From Styela clava (taxonomy: Eukaryota > Chordata > Ascidiacea > Stolidobranchia > Styelidae), in contig NC_135263.1 in NCBI RefSeq assembly GCF_964204865.1, forward strand, positions 19,761,426 to 19,825,425: a DNA stretch of 64,000 nt, read 5' to 3'. The notes under the pieces were generated by a model that saw only the letters and a program-made list of their open reading frames with translations, searched no databases and was not told the origin of the DNA. A program made the translations under genes and the position numbers. How positions within the stretch are numbered: the first letter of the stretch is position 1; each line of letters starts with the position of its first letter. Of the stretch, positions 45,755 to 56,275 are shown piece by piece.

Positions 45755-48574
45755 ATCTATATGAGAGCAGCAACAAAACAATAAATAATAATTAAACAAC
45801 TAAAAAAGACCATTTGAAGTCAAAACTACCAGCAACATAATTTAGTACGAGAGAATTTGATTTTTTTTAGCAATTTCGTACAAAAGAGGGAGCCCCTACG
45901 ATGAATAGATGCTAATCAGCGGCTAGAATGATAGAACCACAAATGTTATTGCTTTCATTAGAGTTGAAGCAAAATAAGTTTTTGGTACGTATACGTTTCG
46001 TCAGGGCTGTTGCATGTCAAACTAGGAGAATGACAATTCGTATATATTATACGAACTGCTATATGTCTATATATACTTTCTAATAGTGTAATGGTTAAAA
46101 CAATAGCTTTAGTTTTGATACAGTTTCGGTTCCTGCTGCGTAATGCGAATGTCAAATATACTTACTAATATTGTAATGGTTGTAACAATAGTCGTGATTT
46201 GATACAGTTTCGGTTCCAGCTGCGTAATGCAAATGTCAATAGAAGCATTTGATACATTTATTGTATGAAGAATTGTCGTCGTTGTTGTCATAACTTCAAA
46301 CAATAATTAATTTACCATATAGTGATAACTATAAACGAGAAATTGAAAAAATAATGAAAGTTGGCTATTTAAATTTTGTCGATTCAACTTCTCCACTATA
46401 CGCTTATTGATTAACTAATCAAAAATATTAGGATAAACCATCCTTTGCCGTAAGCCCCTCCGTCAGTATATTCTTGGCTGCACTGCGGGGCATACTTGTT
46501 GGTGATTTCTAACTTCGTTTAGATTTTATGCTGGAAGTATTTCATTAAGAATTAGAGATAGAAGAACCCTGTCAGCTTATTACTACTACTATGAGTGTTT
46601 TGATAATAAATCATAAAAATTTTATGAGGTAAGTTGTGTAATTTGTCTTCAAAACAACTGATGAACAATAAGATGGCCATTCTCTCAAAAATGCAGAAAA
46701 AATCTTTTTTGCTTATCCCATTACACTGCTGTAGAATTCGCTGCGATAAAAATTTACATATATCACCTCCGCTCACACAAAGGACCACATAATATCGTCT
46801 ATAGGTGTATATATACATTTCATCATTTTCTGAGTCATACTGATATCAATATAAAAAATGGAACTAAAATCTCATAAAATAAAATTCAGCAAGTAAATTG
46901 CCTGTACATCAGTTGTTTTGAACAAGCATGTGGCCGCGACTTCACTATATTAAATCGGAAGAAGGTACGCCGACAGTATATTGTTTCTATCGTATTTTGA
47001 CAGTGCTCAGTTATTTCCTCATACGCAATAATAAGCGCACAATAAGCAGTGCACGTCATAAAAAATATACTACGAGTACCTTTTTTAAAAGTTCACATTA
47101 TCCGGTTTCTCATTACACTAATAACAAAGAGTTTTGAAAAACTTGGGTTTTGAGCAACTACCGTAGCGCATAATATTGTCTAAATTGAAGTGATAAGCTT
47201 TTAGAGATTGAGACTTTAGTTATGGATAGTTACAGTAAATATATTATCTGAACGACAGAATATTATTAATGATTAATCCTACATTGAATTCTACATATTT
47301 TACATCAATGATATGTTAAGATTTTTAGGTGCACAAATATTGTATTTACGTGATATTTTCCTCTGAATAATCTAGTTCTAACCTGATACCACGCACGACG
47401 AAACGTCCATAGCTTATATATACCTGGTCAGGTGCGATCTTTTGAGCGCAATGGTTCACAACGATTATACTGCACTGCAATTTTCTGCTGATCTATTTGC
47501 TGACAGCTTTGACTTCGACTAATCCACAACACGCGTCTGATGTTTGCCATAACACCGCTTAATTCAAAAATTGACATTTCAAATTACTGCTTTAAGAAAT
47601 TACAAATTTAAGGAAAACACCCCCACCACGTTTTAAAATAACAAACTAGTACTTATTTAGTTGAGAATAGGGTTAGGATTGGAAATTATTTAGAAAATAT
47701 GAATTCCCAGCGCAATCTGCATTCTTAACCTTACCTAACTGGATATTTACTAATTTTCTTATTTTGATCGTTGGCGGGGTGCAATTTTTGGCTGGTGTTT
47801 CGTACAAAAAATCCCAGTAATTTTTGGTGAAGTAAAAAGTAATCTGACAGATTTATCAGCCAGAAATGATGAAACATTCCTGGCCATTCGTGATAAAACA
47901 GTCGACTACATTTAATGCGAACAAAATACTGAAAAACGATGGAAAATGTTGCTGTGCCTACATTCTACGCGTATTGAATTCGATTCATCTGAATGAAAAC
48001 CACATGTAGCGCGATCTATTTCAAAGCTTTCCGTGCGAGCATTGGTTTACGAGAGGAAATATTTACCTCGAACGGTAGTTTATTATCTATTTGTTGAATT
48101 CCTTAAATATAGTATGGAAGGAATTTTCGTCCATCCCACATTGCACACCGTTTCGAGGTCGGCCTAAATATTTATTACTTGAAATTATGCAAAATGTGGA
48201 TATATTAATGAAAAATGCATCTTCGTATAGTTATTTACCCGAGTATGAATTGATATTTCCCAATCAATTAGACTTATATTGTTTAATATTCAACAATTCA
48301 TTCGAACTGTACGAGTGTTTGTTCCCTTTTACCGTCGAGCTTTCTTACTATTACTTCTAACTGTACAAGATTTAGTGATGAATCTGAACGAAATGTACAG
48401 AATGCCTTAAGTACACTCAGTTGACTCGAGAACTTCTTTGTTCAATAGACCTATCCAATTGATTGACACATGTGTGATATTCAAGTATATAAGACTTTTG
48501 ACCACAAATACTCCCAAGTCCCAAGTATTTGTAACAACTGTAACAATGCGGTAATTATGGAATTTTTTCTCAAA
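45755..48574. other. Upstream of receptor B; no supported exon
   Basis: The missing 5' exon of receptor B may lie here. One minus-strand open frame (46818-46552) has an acceptor-like atcgcag and hydrophobic stretches, but no donor in the needed phase. Otherwise AT-rich DNA without recognised features except the tandem repeat at 46071. Confidence 0.4.
46071..46239. repeat. Tandem duplication, two units of about 85 bp
   Basis: Unit 1 (46071-46155) and unit 2 (46156-46239) share atatactt, gtaatggtt, gatacagtttcggttcc, gctgcgtaatgc and aatgtcaa in order, with about ten differences. Confidence 0.85.
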
Positions 48575-48579
48575 CCCCT
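48575..48579. other. Target-site duplication (left), cccct
   Basis: The five bases cccct directly precede the left LTR and are repeated at 57113-57117 directly after the right LTR. Five-bp duplications are usual for BEL/Pao elements. Confidence 0.9.
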
Positions 48580-49130
48580 TGAAACTGCCTCTTTCGCTTC
48601 ATTATATTTTTTGTTGTTTACCACTGGAGGCGCTGGTGGTACATACGTTCACAGATTTTAGTGATTGTGACATCATAATACCCCGTGCGCATTTGCTGCG
48701 CGCGCTGCTTCAGTACCTTGATTCGACCTTCTCAGGACTGTGGGATTTGTGGTGCAAGGTTTTCGTTGTCTGGAGATTTGTAGTTCCAAGGTTTTAATTG
48801 TATTTTCATATATATATTTAGATTTAATAACATTAACTTAATTTCAATAACTGTCCCAATCAACTGTCGATTGTTTTGTAAGCTGAAAGCTACACTGTCA
48901 AGTACGTATTTCAGTTTATTGTTTTTATATTTAAGGAATATTTCGGTTGTACCGTGTTCTATAATGACCACTTTTGTAATCAGCCGCAACTGTTATTATA
49001 CTGGCGTAAACCTGCGTATGTTAAGTTCAGTTCTAATGTGTACAATTTTGTTTAGTTAATGATTTCAATTGTCGAGTTATTTCTTGCCGGCACATTATTT
49101 GTTGTAATTATTGTTTGTTTTATTTAGAAA

Positions 49131-49270
49131 ACCGTACTGCCGTACTTCCCGTACACGTATTGATGTACTCTCGTACTGACGTACTCTCGTATCCACGTAT
49201 TGTCGTAATCACGTACTGTTGTATTATCATACCTATAACATCGTACCGACGTATCTTCATACACCTGTAC
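49131..49270. repeat. Short-period CGTAC/CGTAT array inside the LTR
   Basis: The motif cgtact, cgtatt or a close variant recurs about every 10-11 bp (accgtactgccgtacttccc at the start), more than a dozen times over about 140 bp. Present identically in the right LTR at 56827-56966. Confidence 0.85.
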
Positions 49271-49279
49271 TTTCCTGAC

Positions 49280-49285
49280 AATAAA
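49280..49285 (+). promoter_or_regulatory. AATAAA polyadenylation signal in the LTR
   Basis: Canonical hexamer downstream of the cgta array; the same position in the right LTR is 56976-56981, where it would end the element transcript. Confidence 0.65.
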
Positions 49286-49461
49286 CGACATCAACTTGTA
49301 CTGTTATACGCGTCTTTTTGCATTGGAGTGACAAAATCAGTTTACTAAAACAGATCGACCATCTAAGAAATACACCTGGTGTGGGCGCTAAAGGCACTCC
49401 AAATTTGGCGTCTACATTAGTTTTTTGACATTTGCAATACTGCAACAAAGTTTTTGAAAAT

Positions 49462-52400
49462 ATGGCCGAATCAAATGACAATATCAACGTACCAGATGCC
49501 GATGATGAAATAGTGAACAAAGACAATAATATGTCAGAAAATATGTCTGTTACTGGATCTTCTGAAGCAACTGAAAATAATGTAATTGCTTTGCAGACTA
49601 TTCCAACACAAGATATAATTCCTGTTTTGCCTAATGAAAGTCAATCAACTTCTAAAGATTGTCATAGTGCGTCAATCAAAGATCTGTTCCTAAGAAGTCC
49701 TGATGTAGAGTCAGATGTCCAACCAAGTTCAGAAAAGAACAACCAAGGAGCATCTGTAGCATCTGGCCTTGCTAAAGAAGGATCAACAAATGCGCATGCT
49801 ATGACAACAAGGTCGAAGATGAAGACTAATAAAAGCAAGACTTCAAAAAGAAATAGTCAACAGCATAGATCAGTAATAAGAAGTCTAACATCACGCAGTG
49901 GTACTTTTCGGTCGCAATCTTCATTTTCATCAAGAATGTCCGATTTAAGTAATTCTCAAATCGAAAATATATTTGAAACAAAAAAGTTGAATCAACAAAG
50001 GCGTACAGAACTGGAGAAACAACAGTTAAAGAATCGCCTAGAAAATGAAAAACAAATATGGGAAGATAACAATCAAGTTGAAAACTTAAAATTAAACAAA
50101 GAGTGGCAAGCGATTTTACAAAAACAGCAAGCTGAAGAAGAACGCTTGCGTAAACTGAAGGCCGAAGAAGAAGAACGCTTGCGTAAACTGAAGGCCGAAG
50201 AAGAAGAACGCTTGCGTAAACTGAAGGCCGAAGAACAGGAACAACAGCGTAAGCTCAAAGCTGAGGAAGAAGAACAACAACGTAAGAGGAAGGTTGAATT
50301 CGAAGCCTTTCAACATCGCCGCCAACAAATAATGCAAACAAGGAACATCGAGTTCGCCAAATTCAACAAGAGGAAGCAGATGAACCTACAAGAAATTGAA
50401 GATAAAAACCAACGTGAACAACTGGAACTGGACACTAATTTAAATGAAACTTTAGCAGAAAGAGGTGTTGTTATAAATACACCCCCTGTTGCTGCTAGTG
50501 TAGAAATCCATCAGCAGCTATCAAATTCTGCCACACAACAAACTGAAATATTAAATGTAACCAGTCCATTATTACCAGCTTTAAGCACACCATTTTCAAC
50601 ACCAAGTCAATTTCCTGTTTCTAGAAGTTTTGATATGCAATGTGAGGAACAATCAAGTGAACGTGTGAACACCGCAGAGCATGGTGAGTCAGTTTCTTAT
50701 TCCTCCTCTGGTTTTGGGTTTTGCCGTCCACAAAGGGTCCCGAGTGCATGTGTGACTGTTGTTGAATCTGTGTGTGACATGGCCCAAATACCGTTAACAT
50801 CTGAAAATTTGTTTGTGAGCTCTTGTAGTGTGGTGAATTCTGGTTTGACTTCCTGTGTACCTGCATCATGTGTATCTAAGCCAAGTTTAAGGTGTTGTGA
50901 AATTCCAATGTCATGTGTGGGTGATAACAGACAATTGCAGAGCAATGCAATTTACACTGGGGCTGTAACGAACCACAGTGAAATATTAACGAAATTTCCA
51001 ACTTCATTCAATACTATTCCATTGCATACGACTAGTTCGGCTGTTAATATGAACCCTACATTACCAACACTAATAGATAATCCTGGCAGAATTGAAAATG
51101 CAGAGGCAATGCACTCAGTGAATATTGGCTCAATTCGAAAGCCTATTGTGGGCAGTCAACCAAGTAATGCAAATGCACAGAATGACAATATTTCGAATCA
51201 ACAAGCAGCTAACCCTCAAGTTATATATGTGCCTCAAACTTTAGGTTTGCCACCATCTGAACCCCCTGTATTTTGTGGTAATGCAGGTGAATATAGGGAT
51301 TTCATTGATATTTTTGAAACCGTAATTGGTAGCAGATTACAAAATCCAAAGCACAAACTAGTTTATCTTCTTCAATATACAAAAGGCCCTGCTCGTGCTT
51401 TGGTTAAGGGATGCCAGCACAGAACAGATAGCTATGATGAAGCTATCCGATTACTTGAAGAAACTTATGGTCAGAAATTTCAAATTGGCGAATCCTGCAT
51501 TAATTCCATAGCAAATGGTCCTCGACTGAATTTGAGTAATAAAGAATCATTAACTGTGTATTCAGCAGAAATCATGTCATGCAAAAATACATTGATAGGG
51601 GTTGAATACAAAAATGTTGCCCTTATGACCATAGAAAAAATAGCTTTAAGAATGCCGCCTGAATGGAGATCTGGGTGGTTATCAAAGATGGACAATGTAC
51701 TACAAATAAAGAAAAAAGACCTAACAATAGAGGATCTTGCTGATTACGTCCGTAAGAAAACTAGAGAAGTATGCAATGTTCCCTCTATCGAATTTAATAC
51801 TTCAAAACAAATTATTTCCACAAGAGGCTCGAGGCCATACAAATCCTCATTTGCAACTACAGTTCATAATAATAGACCTGTACGCAGATGTGTAAAATGT
51901 GATGGAGATCATTACTTAAATCAATGCGATGAATTTCGAGGCATGACGTATGATAAGAGATTGGAGTTTGTAAAAAAGCAAAAGTTGTGTTTTTCATGTT
52001 TAATATCTGGGCATTGGGTCAGGGAATGTAAACGAAACAACCCTTGCAAAAATGCAAACTGCAGAAGAAAACACACAACACTTCTTCATCCTCCGGATAA
52101 GGAACCAATAAAAGTCCCTACATCAAGTAGTCATGAAAGTACTACACAAACACATAATGATTATAGGACACAGATGTCTGAAACCAAATTTAATGCATTC
52201 CTAAATGCCTCTGACGAACAAAAGATTTTGCTCAATGTTGTACCTGTTAAGGTACGCATAGCTGGTAGAAGAAATGCTGTTATAACCAATGCATTCTTTG
52301 ACAATGGATCGACTTGCTCTTTTATAAGTAATTCGCTAATGAATAAATTAAAGGTCAATGGACCAGTTACAAATTTGAACATTCGTACGATAAATAATAC

Positions 52401-55400
52401 TGTGGAACACAAGCAATGCACTGTTATAAAGAACCTCGAATTAGCAGATTTCGAGGAGTCAACATATGTAAGGTTAAATCCCTTGTTTTCAAACGATCAA
52501 ATTGGTGTTGATCAAACAGATATCCCTACACAAAGTGATCTTGATCAATTTAAAGAATTTAATGGTATTGTGATACCCAAAGTAGAATGTGATGTGGAGC
52601 TCTTGATTGGCAAAGATAATCTTGGTTTGCATAAACCATTGGAAGTGATTTATGGCCCAAACAATTATTTTGCATCGAAGACAATTGCTGGATGGATGGT
52701 TAACTGTCCTGCGAAAAATGGAAAAACCAAAAATTCTACATATTTCACCAAATCTCAACTAAATCCTTTGTGCCAAATGTGTGCAGATGTTGTTGATTCT
52801 GCAATTAATGAAAAAGATGAAGTTTCACCAATTCAACAAGTTTTTCTTGACAAAGTTAGTAAGTCAATTAAGCTCAGAACTGATGGACATTACGAAATAG
52901 GTTTACCATTGAAGAATCCTGATGTTAAGTTGCACTCAAATAAATATCAAGTTTTGCAGCGAGCAGAATCATTAAAGCGTCGTCTTCACAAGGAACCGGA
53001 ATTTTATGCAGAATACAAGGATTTTGTTGCAAATATGATCACAATGGGTTATGCTGAAGAAGTTCTGGATGCCAATGAAGAAGAAGGAAGGACTTGGTAC
53101 CTCAGCCATCACGGAGTTCGTCATCCAGAGAAGAAAACGTTAAGGGTTGTATTTGATTGCTCAGCAAAATCAGAAGGAATTTCATTTAATGACATCCTGT
53201 TACAGGGGCCGGATTTAACAAATAATTTAGTTGGAGTCTTGTCACGCTTTCGCAAAAATATTGTAGCTGTTCAAGGGGATATACGGTCCATGTTTCATCA
53301 GGTAAAGGTGAAAGAATGTGATAGAAATTTCCTCCGTTTCTTCTGGTGGGAAAATGGTGACATCACTTTACCCATGAAAATTTATAGAATGTCGGTTTTT
53401 CTCTTTGGAACTGTGTGCTCTCCAAGTTGTTGCAACTTCGCTTTGAGACAAACTGCAATAGATAACAAAAATGATTTTGAACAAAGTGTGATTGATGCAA
53501 TTAATGATTCATTTTATGTTGATGATTTTTGTGATTCTAAGCCGGATGCTGCTAGTGCCCTCCAACATATAAAGAGTGTTACTGAAATTGCTGCTAAAGG
53601 TGGTTTTGAAGTGACGAAATGGGTGAGCAATGACCGTGAAGTATTGGCCTCAATTCCAGAAGCTCACCGATCGAAGGAAGCAAAGCGTTTGGATATCTCT
53701 ATAGATGAATTGCCTGTTGAGCGAGCTCTTGGCATGATATGGAACGCAAATGAAGATACATTAAGTTTCAGTACTAAATACACTGAACGACCAGCTACCA
53801 GACGGGGTATGCTGGGTGTTGTGAACTCAATATTTGACCCTCTTGGCATTGGCCAGCCGGTCATTCAACCTATGAAAGTCCTTATGCAAGGATTGTGCAG
53901 GAAGAAGCTGGAATGGGACGATTCAATTCCTACAGAGTGTGAACAGGAATGGCTAAAGTGGATATCAGAATTATCCAAATTGAAAGATTTCACTATTCCG
54001 AGATGTTTTTTACCTGCTAATTTCGGTGAAACCACAGAAATACAAATTCATCACTTTTCAGATGCATCCGAAAAGTCTTATGGTGCTGTTTCATATATAC
54101 GTTTAAAGAATTTTTCTGGACAAATTCATTGCTCAATTTTGTGTGGTAAAAGTCGTTTGATACCTCTCAAAGGCTCAACGATTCCCAGGTTGGAGTTATG
54201 TGCAGCAACAATATCTGCACGAAATGAACAATTCTTTCGTAAAGAACTCAAGCTCCCAATTGATGCATCGATATTTTGGACGGATAGCACCACCGTATTA
54301 CGATATTTGGCAAATACTGATAAAGTTCTAAAAACTTTTGTTGCAAACAGGGTGAATGTTATCAAAGAAGTTTCCGATGTGAATCAATGGTACTATGTGC
54401 CTTCCAAATTAAACCCTGCAGATGTTGCATCTAGGGGCATGTCTGCTGATGAATTTTTGAACTACCCACAATGGAAATTTGGACCAGAATTTTTATGGAA
54501 AAATCAGGAAGAATGGCCTAAACAACCAGATTTCCTGCATTCAATGAATGATAAGGATTTGGAATTTAAAAAGCAGAGTCCACATTCACAGATGTGTTTT
54601 GCTCTAAATACAGATATACCTACTGTATTAGACCAAGTTACTACTAAATATTCAAATTGGTTCAAAATGAAGAAGATTGTAGCATGGGTTTTATGTTACA
54701 AGCGAGCACTGCTTTCCAAGGTCAGAGAGGATGTTTCTTGCAATTTGGGGAGTGGAAATAATAAATTTTTATCTGTGGATGAAGTGAACTTGGCAGAATT
54801 GGAAATAATCAAAAATGAACAATTCAAATATTATTCAAAGGAAATTAATGTATTGGCCAAAGGTGAACAATTGCCAAAATCAAGTCCATTGTGTAAATTG
54901 CAGCCTATTATGAAAGAAGGTCTTCTCCGTGTTGGTGGAAGAATTGGAGCATCGAGTCTTCAATATGACGCAAAACATCCTATAATAATTCCAAACAAGA
55001 GTTCTATTGCTAATTTGATTATTGAACATATTCATCAAGTTACATGCCATAGTGGAAGAGAATATGTAATTGCTGAATTACATCAAAAGTTCTGGATTAT
55101 AAAAGCAAATGCAATGACACGAAAGATTCTCAACAACTGTATATCTTGTCGCAAGAGACAGCGGGCACCTGAATCTCAATTGATGGCCGACCTCCCAGAA
55201 GACCGATTAATACCAGACAAGCCACCTTTCTCTTTTGTCGCTCTTGACTGTTTCGGTCCATTTCTTGTTCGTCAAGGACGAAGCGAAGTAAAAAGATATG
55301 GTGTTATTTTCACTTGCCTAGTGACTCGTGCAGTGCATGTTGAAATTGCACATAGCCTAGATACAAGTGCCTTTATAATGTCTCTTAGAAGATTCATTTC

Positions 55401-56127
55401 AAGAAGAGGACAAGTAGTTGAAATAAGATCAGATAATGGAACAAATTTTGTCTCTGGAGAACAAGAATTGAGAAATTCTATCAAGACTTGGAATCAGAAT
55501 CAAATACATAGGTTTTTGCTGCAAAAGAACATCAAGTGGCTGTTTCAAACTCCAGCGGCTTCTCACCATGGTGGAGTTTTTGAGAGACAAATCAGAACAA
55601 TTAGAAAAATTTTCAACGCTATTTGCAGAGAACAAAAATTAACTGATGAAGGCTTAATTACACTTATGTGTGAATGTGAATCCATAGTGAATGGAAGGCC
55701 AATAACAACTGTATCCAATGATCCAAAAGATTTGACACCTTTGAGCCCGAACAATTTGTTGTTGTTGAAAGAAGAACCTATACTTCCTCCAGGAGTATTT
55801 GATGCTAAAGACTTGTATGTTCGTAAGAGATGGAAACAAGTACAATACTTAGCTGATGTGTTTTGGAAAAGATGGAGACGAGAATACCTTCCTCTGCTTC
55901 AAACAAGACAAAAATGGAACAAAGTTCAAAGGAATTTAGCTAAGAATGATGTTGTACTTGTGATGGATGAAAATTTGCCAAGAAATGCATGGCTGTTGGG
56001 TAGAATCATTGGAACGTTTCCCGACAACAAAGGCCGTGTACGTTCTGCTACGGTGCAAACCAACCATTCAATCTTAGATAGGCCCATTACTAAATTAATT
56101 CTTCTGTGTGCAAGTGACTCTGATTGA
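49462..56127 (+). CDS. BEL/Pao polyprotein (Gag-protease-RT-RNase H-integrase), 2,221 residues
   Basis: The start was chosen at the first ATG after the LTR (49462). Residues 1-590 are an unusually long, mostly disordered N-terminus with a charged coiled coil near 180-330 built on an 11-residue repeat (AEEEERLRKLK). A DUF1759-type Gag region starts near 600 (EPPVFCGNAGEYRDF). Cys/His zinc-knuckle motifs lie at about 809-870 (CFSCLISGHWVREC). The aspartic protease centre is FFDNGSTCSF near 945. Reverse transcriptase has VQGDIRSMFHQVKV near 1270 and YVDD near 1351. RNase H starts near HFSDASEKSYGAV (1531). The integrase has an HHCC finger near 1856-1900, then DCFGPF, SDNGTNF and FERQIR for its D, D and E (1928, 1990, 2039). 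A DUF5641-type tail closes it. It mediates reverse transcription and integration. No stop or frameshift seen. Confidence 0.97.
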   Translation: MAESNDNINVPDADDEIVNKDNNMSENMSVTGSSEATENNVIALQTIPTQDIIPVLPNESQSTSKDCHSASIKDLFLRSPDVESDVQPSSEKNNQGASVASGLAKEGSTNAHAMTTRSKMKTNKSKTSKRNSQQHRSVIRSLTSRSGTFRSQSSFSSRMSDLSNSQIENIFETKKLNQQRRTELEKQQLKNRLENEKQIWEDNNQVENLKLNKEWQAILQKQQAEEERLRKLKAEEEERLRKLKAEEEERLRKLKAEEQEQQRKLKAEEEEQQRKRKVEFEAFQHRRQQIMQTRNIEFAKFNKRKQMNLQEIEDKNQREQLELDTNLNETLAERGVVINTPPVAASVEIHQQLSNSATQQTEILNVTSPLLPALSTPFSTPSQFPVSRSFDMQCEEQSSERVNTAEHGESVSYSSSGFGFCRPQRVPSACVTVVESVCDMAQIPLTSENLFVSSCSVVNSGLTSCVPASCVSKPSLRCCEIPMSCVGDNRQLQSNAIYTGAVTNHSEILTKFPTSFNTIPLHTTSSAVNMNPTLPTLIDNPGRIENAEAMHSVNIGSIRKPIVGSQPSNANAQNDNISNQQAANPQVIYVPQTLGLPPSEPPVFCGNAGEYRDFIDIFETVIGSRLQNPKHKLVYLLQYTKGPARALVKGCQHRTDSYDEAIRLLEETYGQKFQIGESCINSIANGPRLNLSNKESLTVYSAEIMSCKNTLIGVEYKNVALMTIEKIALRMPPEWRSGWLSKMDNVLQIKKKDLTIEDLADYVRKKTREVCNVPSIEFNTSKQIISTRGSRPYKSSFATTVHNNRPVRRCVKCDGDHYLNQCDEFRGMTYDKRLEFVKKQKLCFSCLISGHWVRECKRNNPCKNANCRRKHTTLLHPPDKEPIKVPTSSSHESTTQTHNDYRTQMSETKFNAFLNASDEQKILLNVVPVKVRIAGRRNAVITNAFFDNGSTCSFISNSLMNKLKVNGPVTNLNIRTINNTVEHKQCTVIKNLELADFEESTYVRLNPLFSNDQIGVDQTDIPTQSDLDQFKEFNGIVIPKVECDVELLIGKDNLGLHKPLEVIYGPNNYFASKTIAGWMVNCPAKNGKTKNSTYFTKSQLNPLCQMCADVVDSAINEKDEVSPIQQVFLDKVSKSIKLRTDGHYEIGLPLKNPDVKLHSNKYQVLQRAESLKRRLHKEPEFYAEYKDFVANMITMGYAEEVLDANEEEGRTWYLSHHGVRHPEKKTLRVVFDCSAKSEGISFNDILLQGPDLTNNLVGVLSRFRKNIVAVQGDIRSMFHQVKVKECDRNFLRFFWWENGDITLPMKIYRMSVFLFGTVCSPSCCNFALRQTAIDNKNDFEQSVIDAINDSFYVDDFCDSKPDAASALQHIKSVTEIAAKGGFEVTKWVSNDREVLASIPEAHRSKEAKRLDISIDELPVERALGMIWNANEDTLSFSTKYTERPATRRGMLGVVNSIFDPLGIGQPVIQPMKVLMQGLCRKKLEWDDSIPTECEQEWLKWISELSKLKDFTIPRCFLPANFGETTEIQIHHFSDASEKSYGAVSYIRLKNFSGQIHCSILCGKSRLIPLKGSTIPRLELCAATISARNEQFFRKELKLPIDASIFWTDSTTVLRYLANTDKVLKTFVANRVNVIKEVSDVNQWYYVPSKLNPADVASRGMSADEFLNYPQWKFGPEFLWKNQEEWPKQPDFLHSMNDKDLEFKKQSPHSQMCFALNTDIPTVLDQVTTKYSNWFKMKKIVAWVLCYKRALLSKVREDVSCNLGSGNNKFLSVDEVNLAELEIIKNEQFKYYSKEINVLAKGEQLPKSSPLCKLQPIMKEGLLRVGGRIGASSLQYDAKHPIIIPNKSSIANLIIEHIHQVTCHSGREYVIAELHQKFWIIKANAMTRKILNNCISCRKRQRAPESQLMADLPEDRLIPDKPPFSFVALDCFGPFLVRQGRSEVKRYGVIFTCLVTRAVHVEIAHSLDTSAFIMSLRRFISRRGQVVEIRSDNGTNFVSGEQELRNSIKTWNQNQIHRFLLQKNIKWLFQTPAASHHGGVFERQIRTIRKIFNAICREQKLTDEGLITLMCECESIVNGRPITTVSNDPKDLTPLSPNNLLLLKEEPILPPGVFDAKDLYVRKRWKQVQYLADVFWKRWRREYLPLLQTRQKWNKVQRNLAKNDVVLVMDENLPRNAWLLGRIIGTFPDNKGRVRSATVQTNHSILDRPITKLILLCASDSD
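50131..50292 (+). repeat. 33-bp tandem repeat within the Gag coding region, five units
   Basis: Units at 50131-50160 (30 bp), 50161-50193, 50194-50226, 50227-50259 and 50260-50292. The second and third are identical. They encode the hendecad coiled-coil repeat. Confidence 0.95.
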
Positions 56128-56263
56128 GTTGTGTGCAAAACCCATTTCGTTTGACTCTAGTTGAATTGTGTGTATGTGAGATCAATTTCGTTTTTAAATT
56201 TTGTGATTTTGTTTTTGAGTGTGTAGAAATTTCAAATTTGTGGATGGCAAATTCTCAATTTCT

Positions 56264-56275
56264 AAGGGGCCGGGA
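56264..56275 (+). promoter_or_regulatory. Polypurine tract of the BEL/Pao element
   Basis: The purine-rich run aaggggccggga abuts the right LTR, the normal position for the plus-strand primer. Two C residues interrupt it. Confidence 0.7.

Larger units (their letters stand above)
48580..49416 (+). repeat. Left LTR (5' LTR), 837 bp
   Basis: It begins tgaaactgcctctttcgc and ends ggcgtctaca, the TG...CA form. A tatatatattta box near 48810, a tandem cgta-type array (49131-49270) and an AATAAA at 49280 suggest promoter and polyadenylation functions. It matches the right LTR base for base by eye. Confidence 0.97.

Noticed and set aside
46552..46818. Possible 5' exon of receptor B on the minus strand
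   Set aside because: An acceptor-like site exists, but no donor in phase 0 and no convincing similarity to any part of receptor A.
49432..49461. Earlier start of the BEL/Pao polyprotein
   Set aside because: The frame is open from a TTG at 49432, but the first ATG is at 49462; a non-ATG start is not needed.
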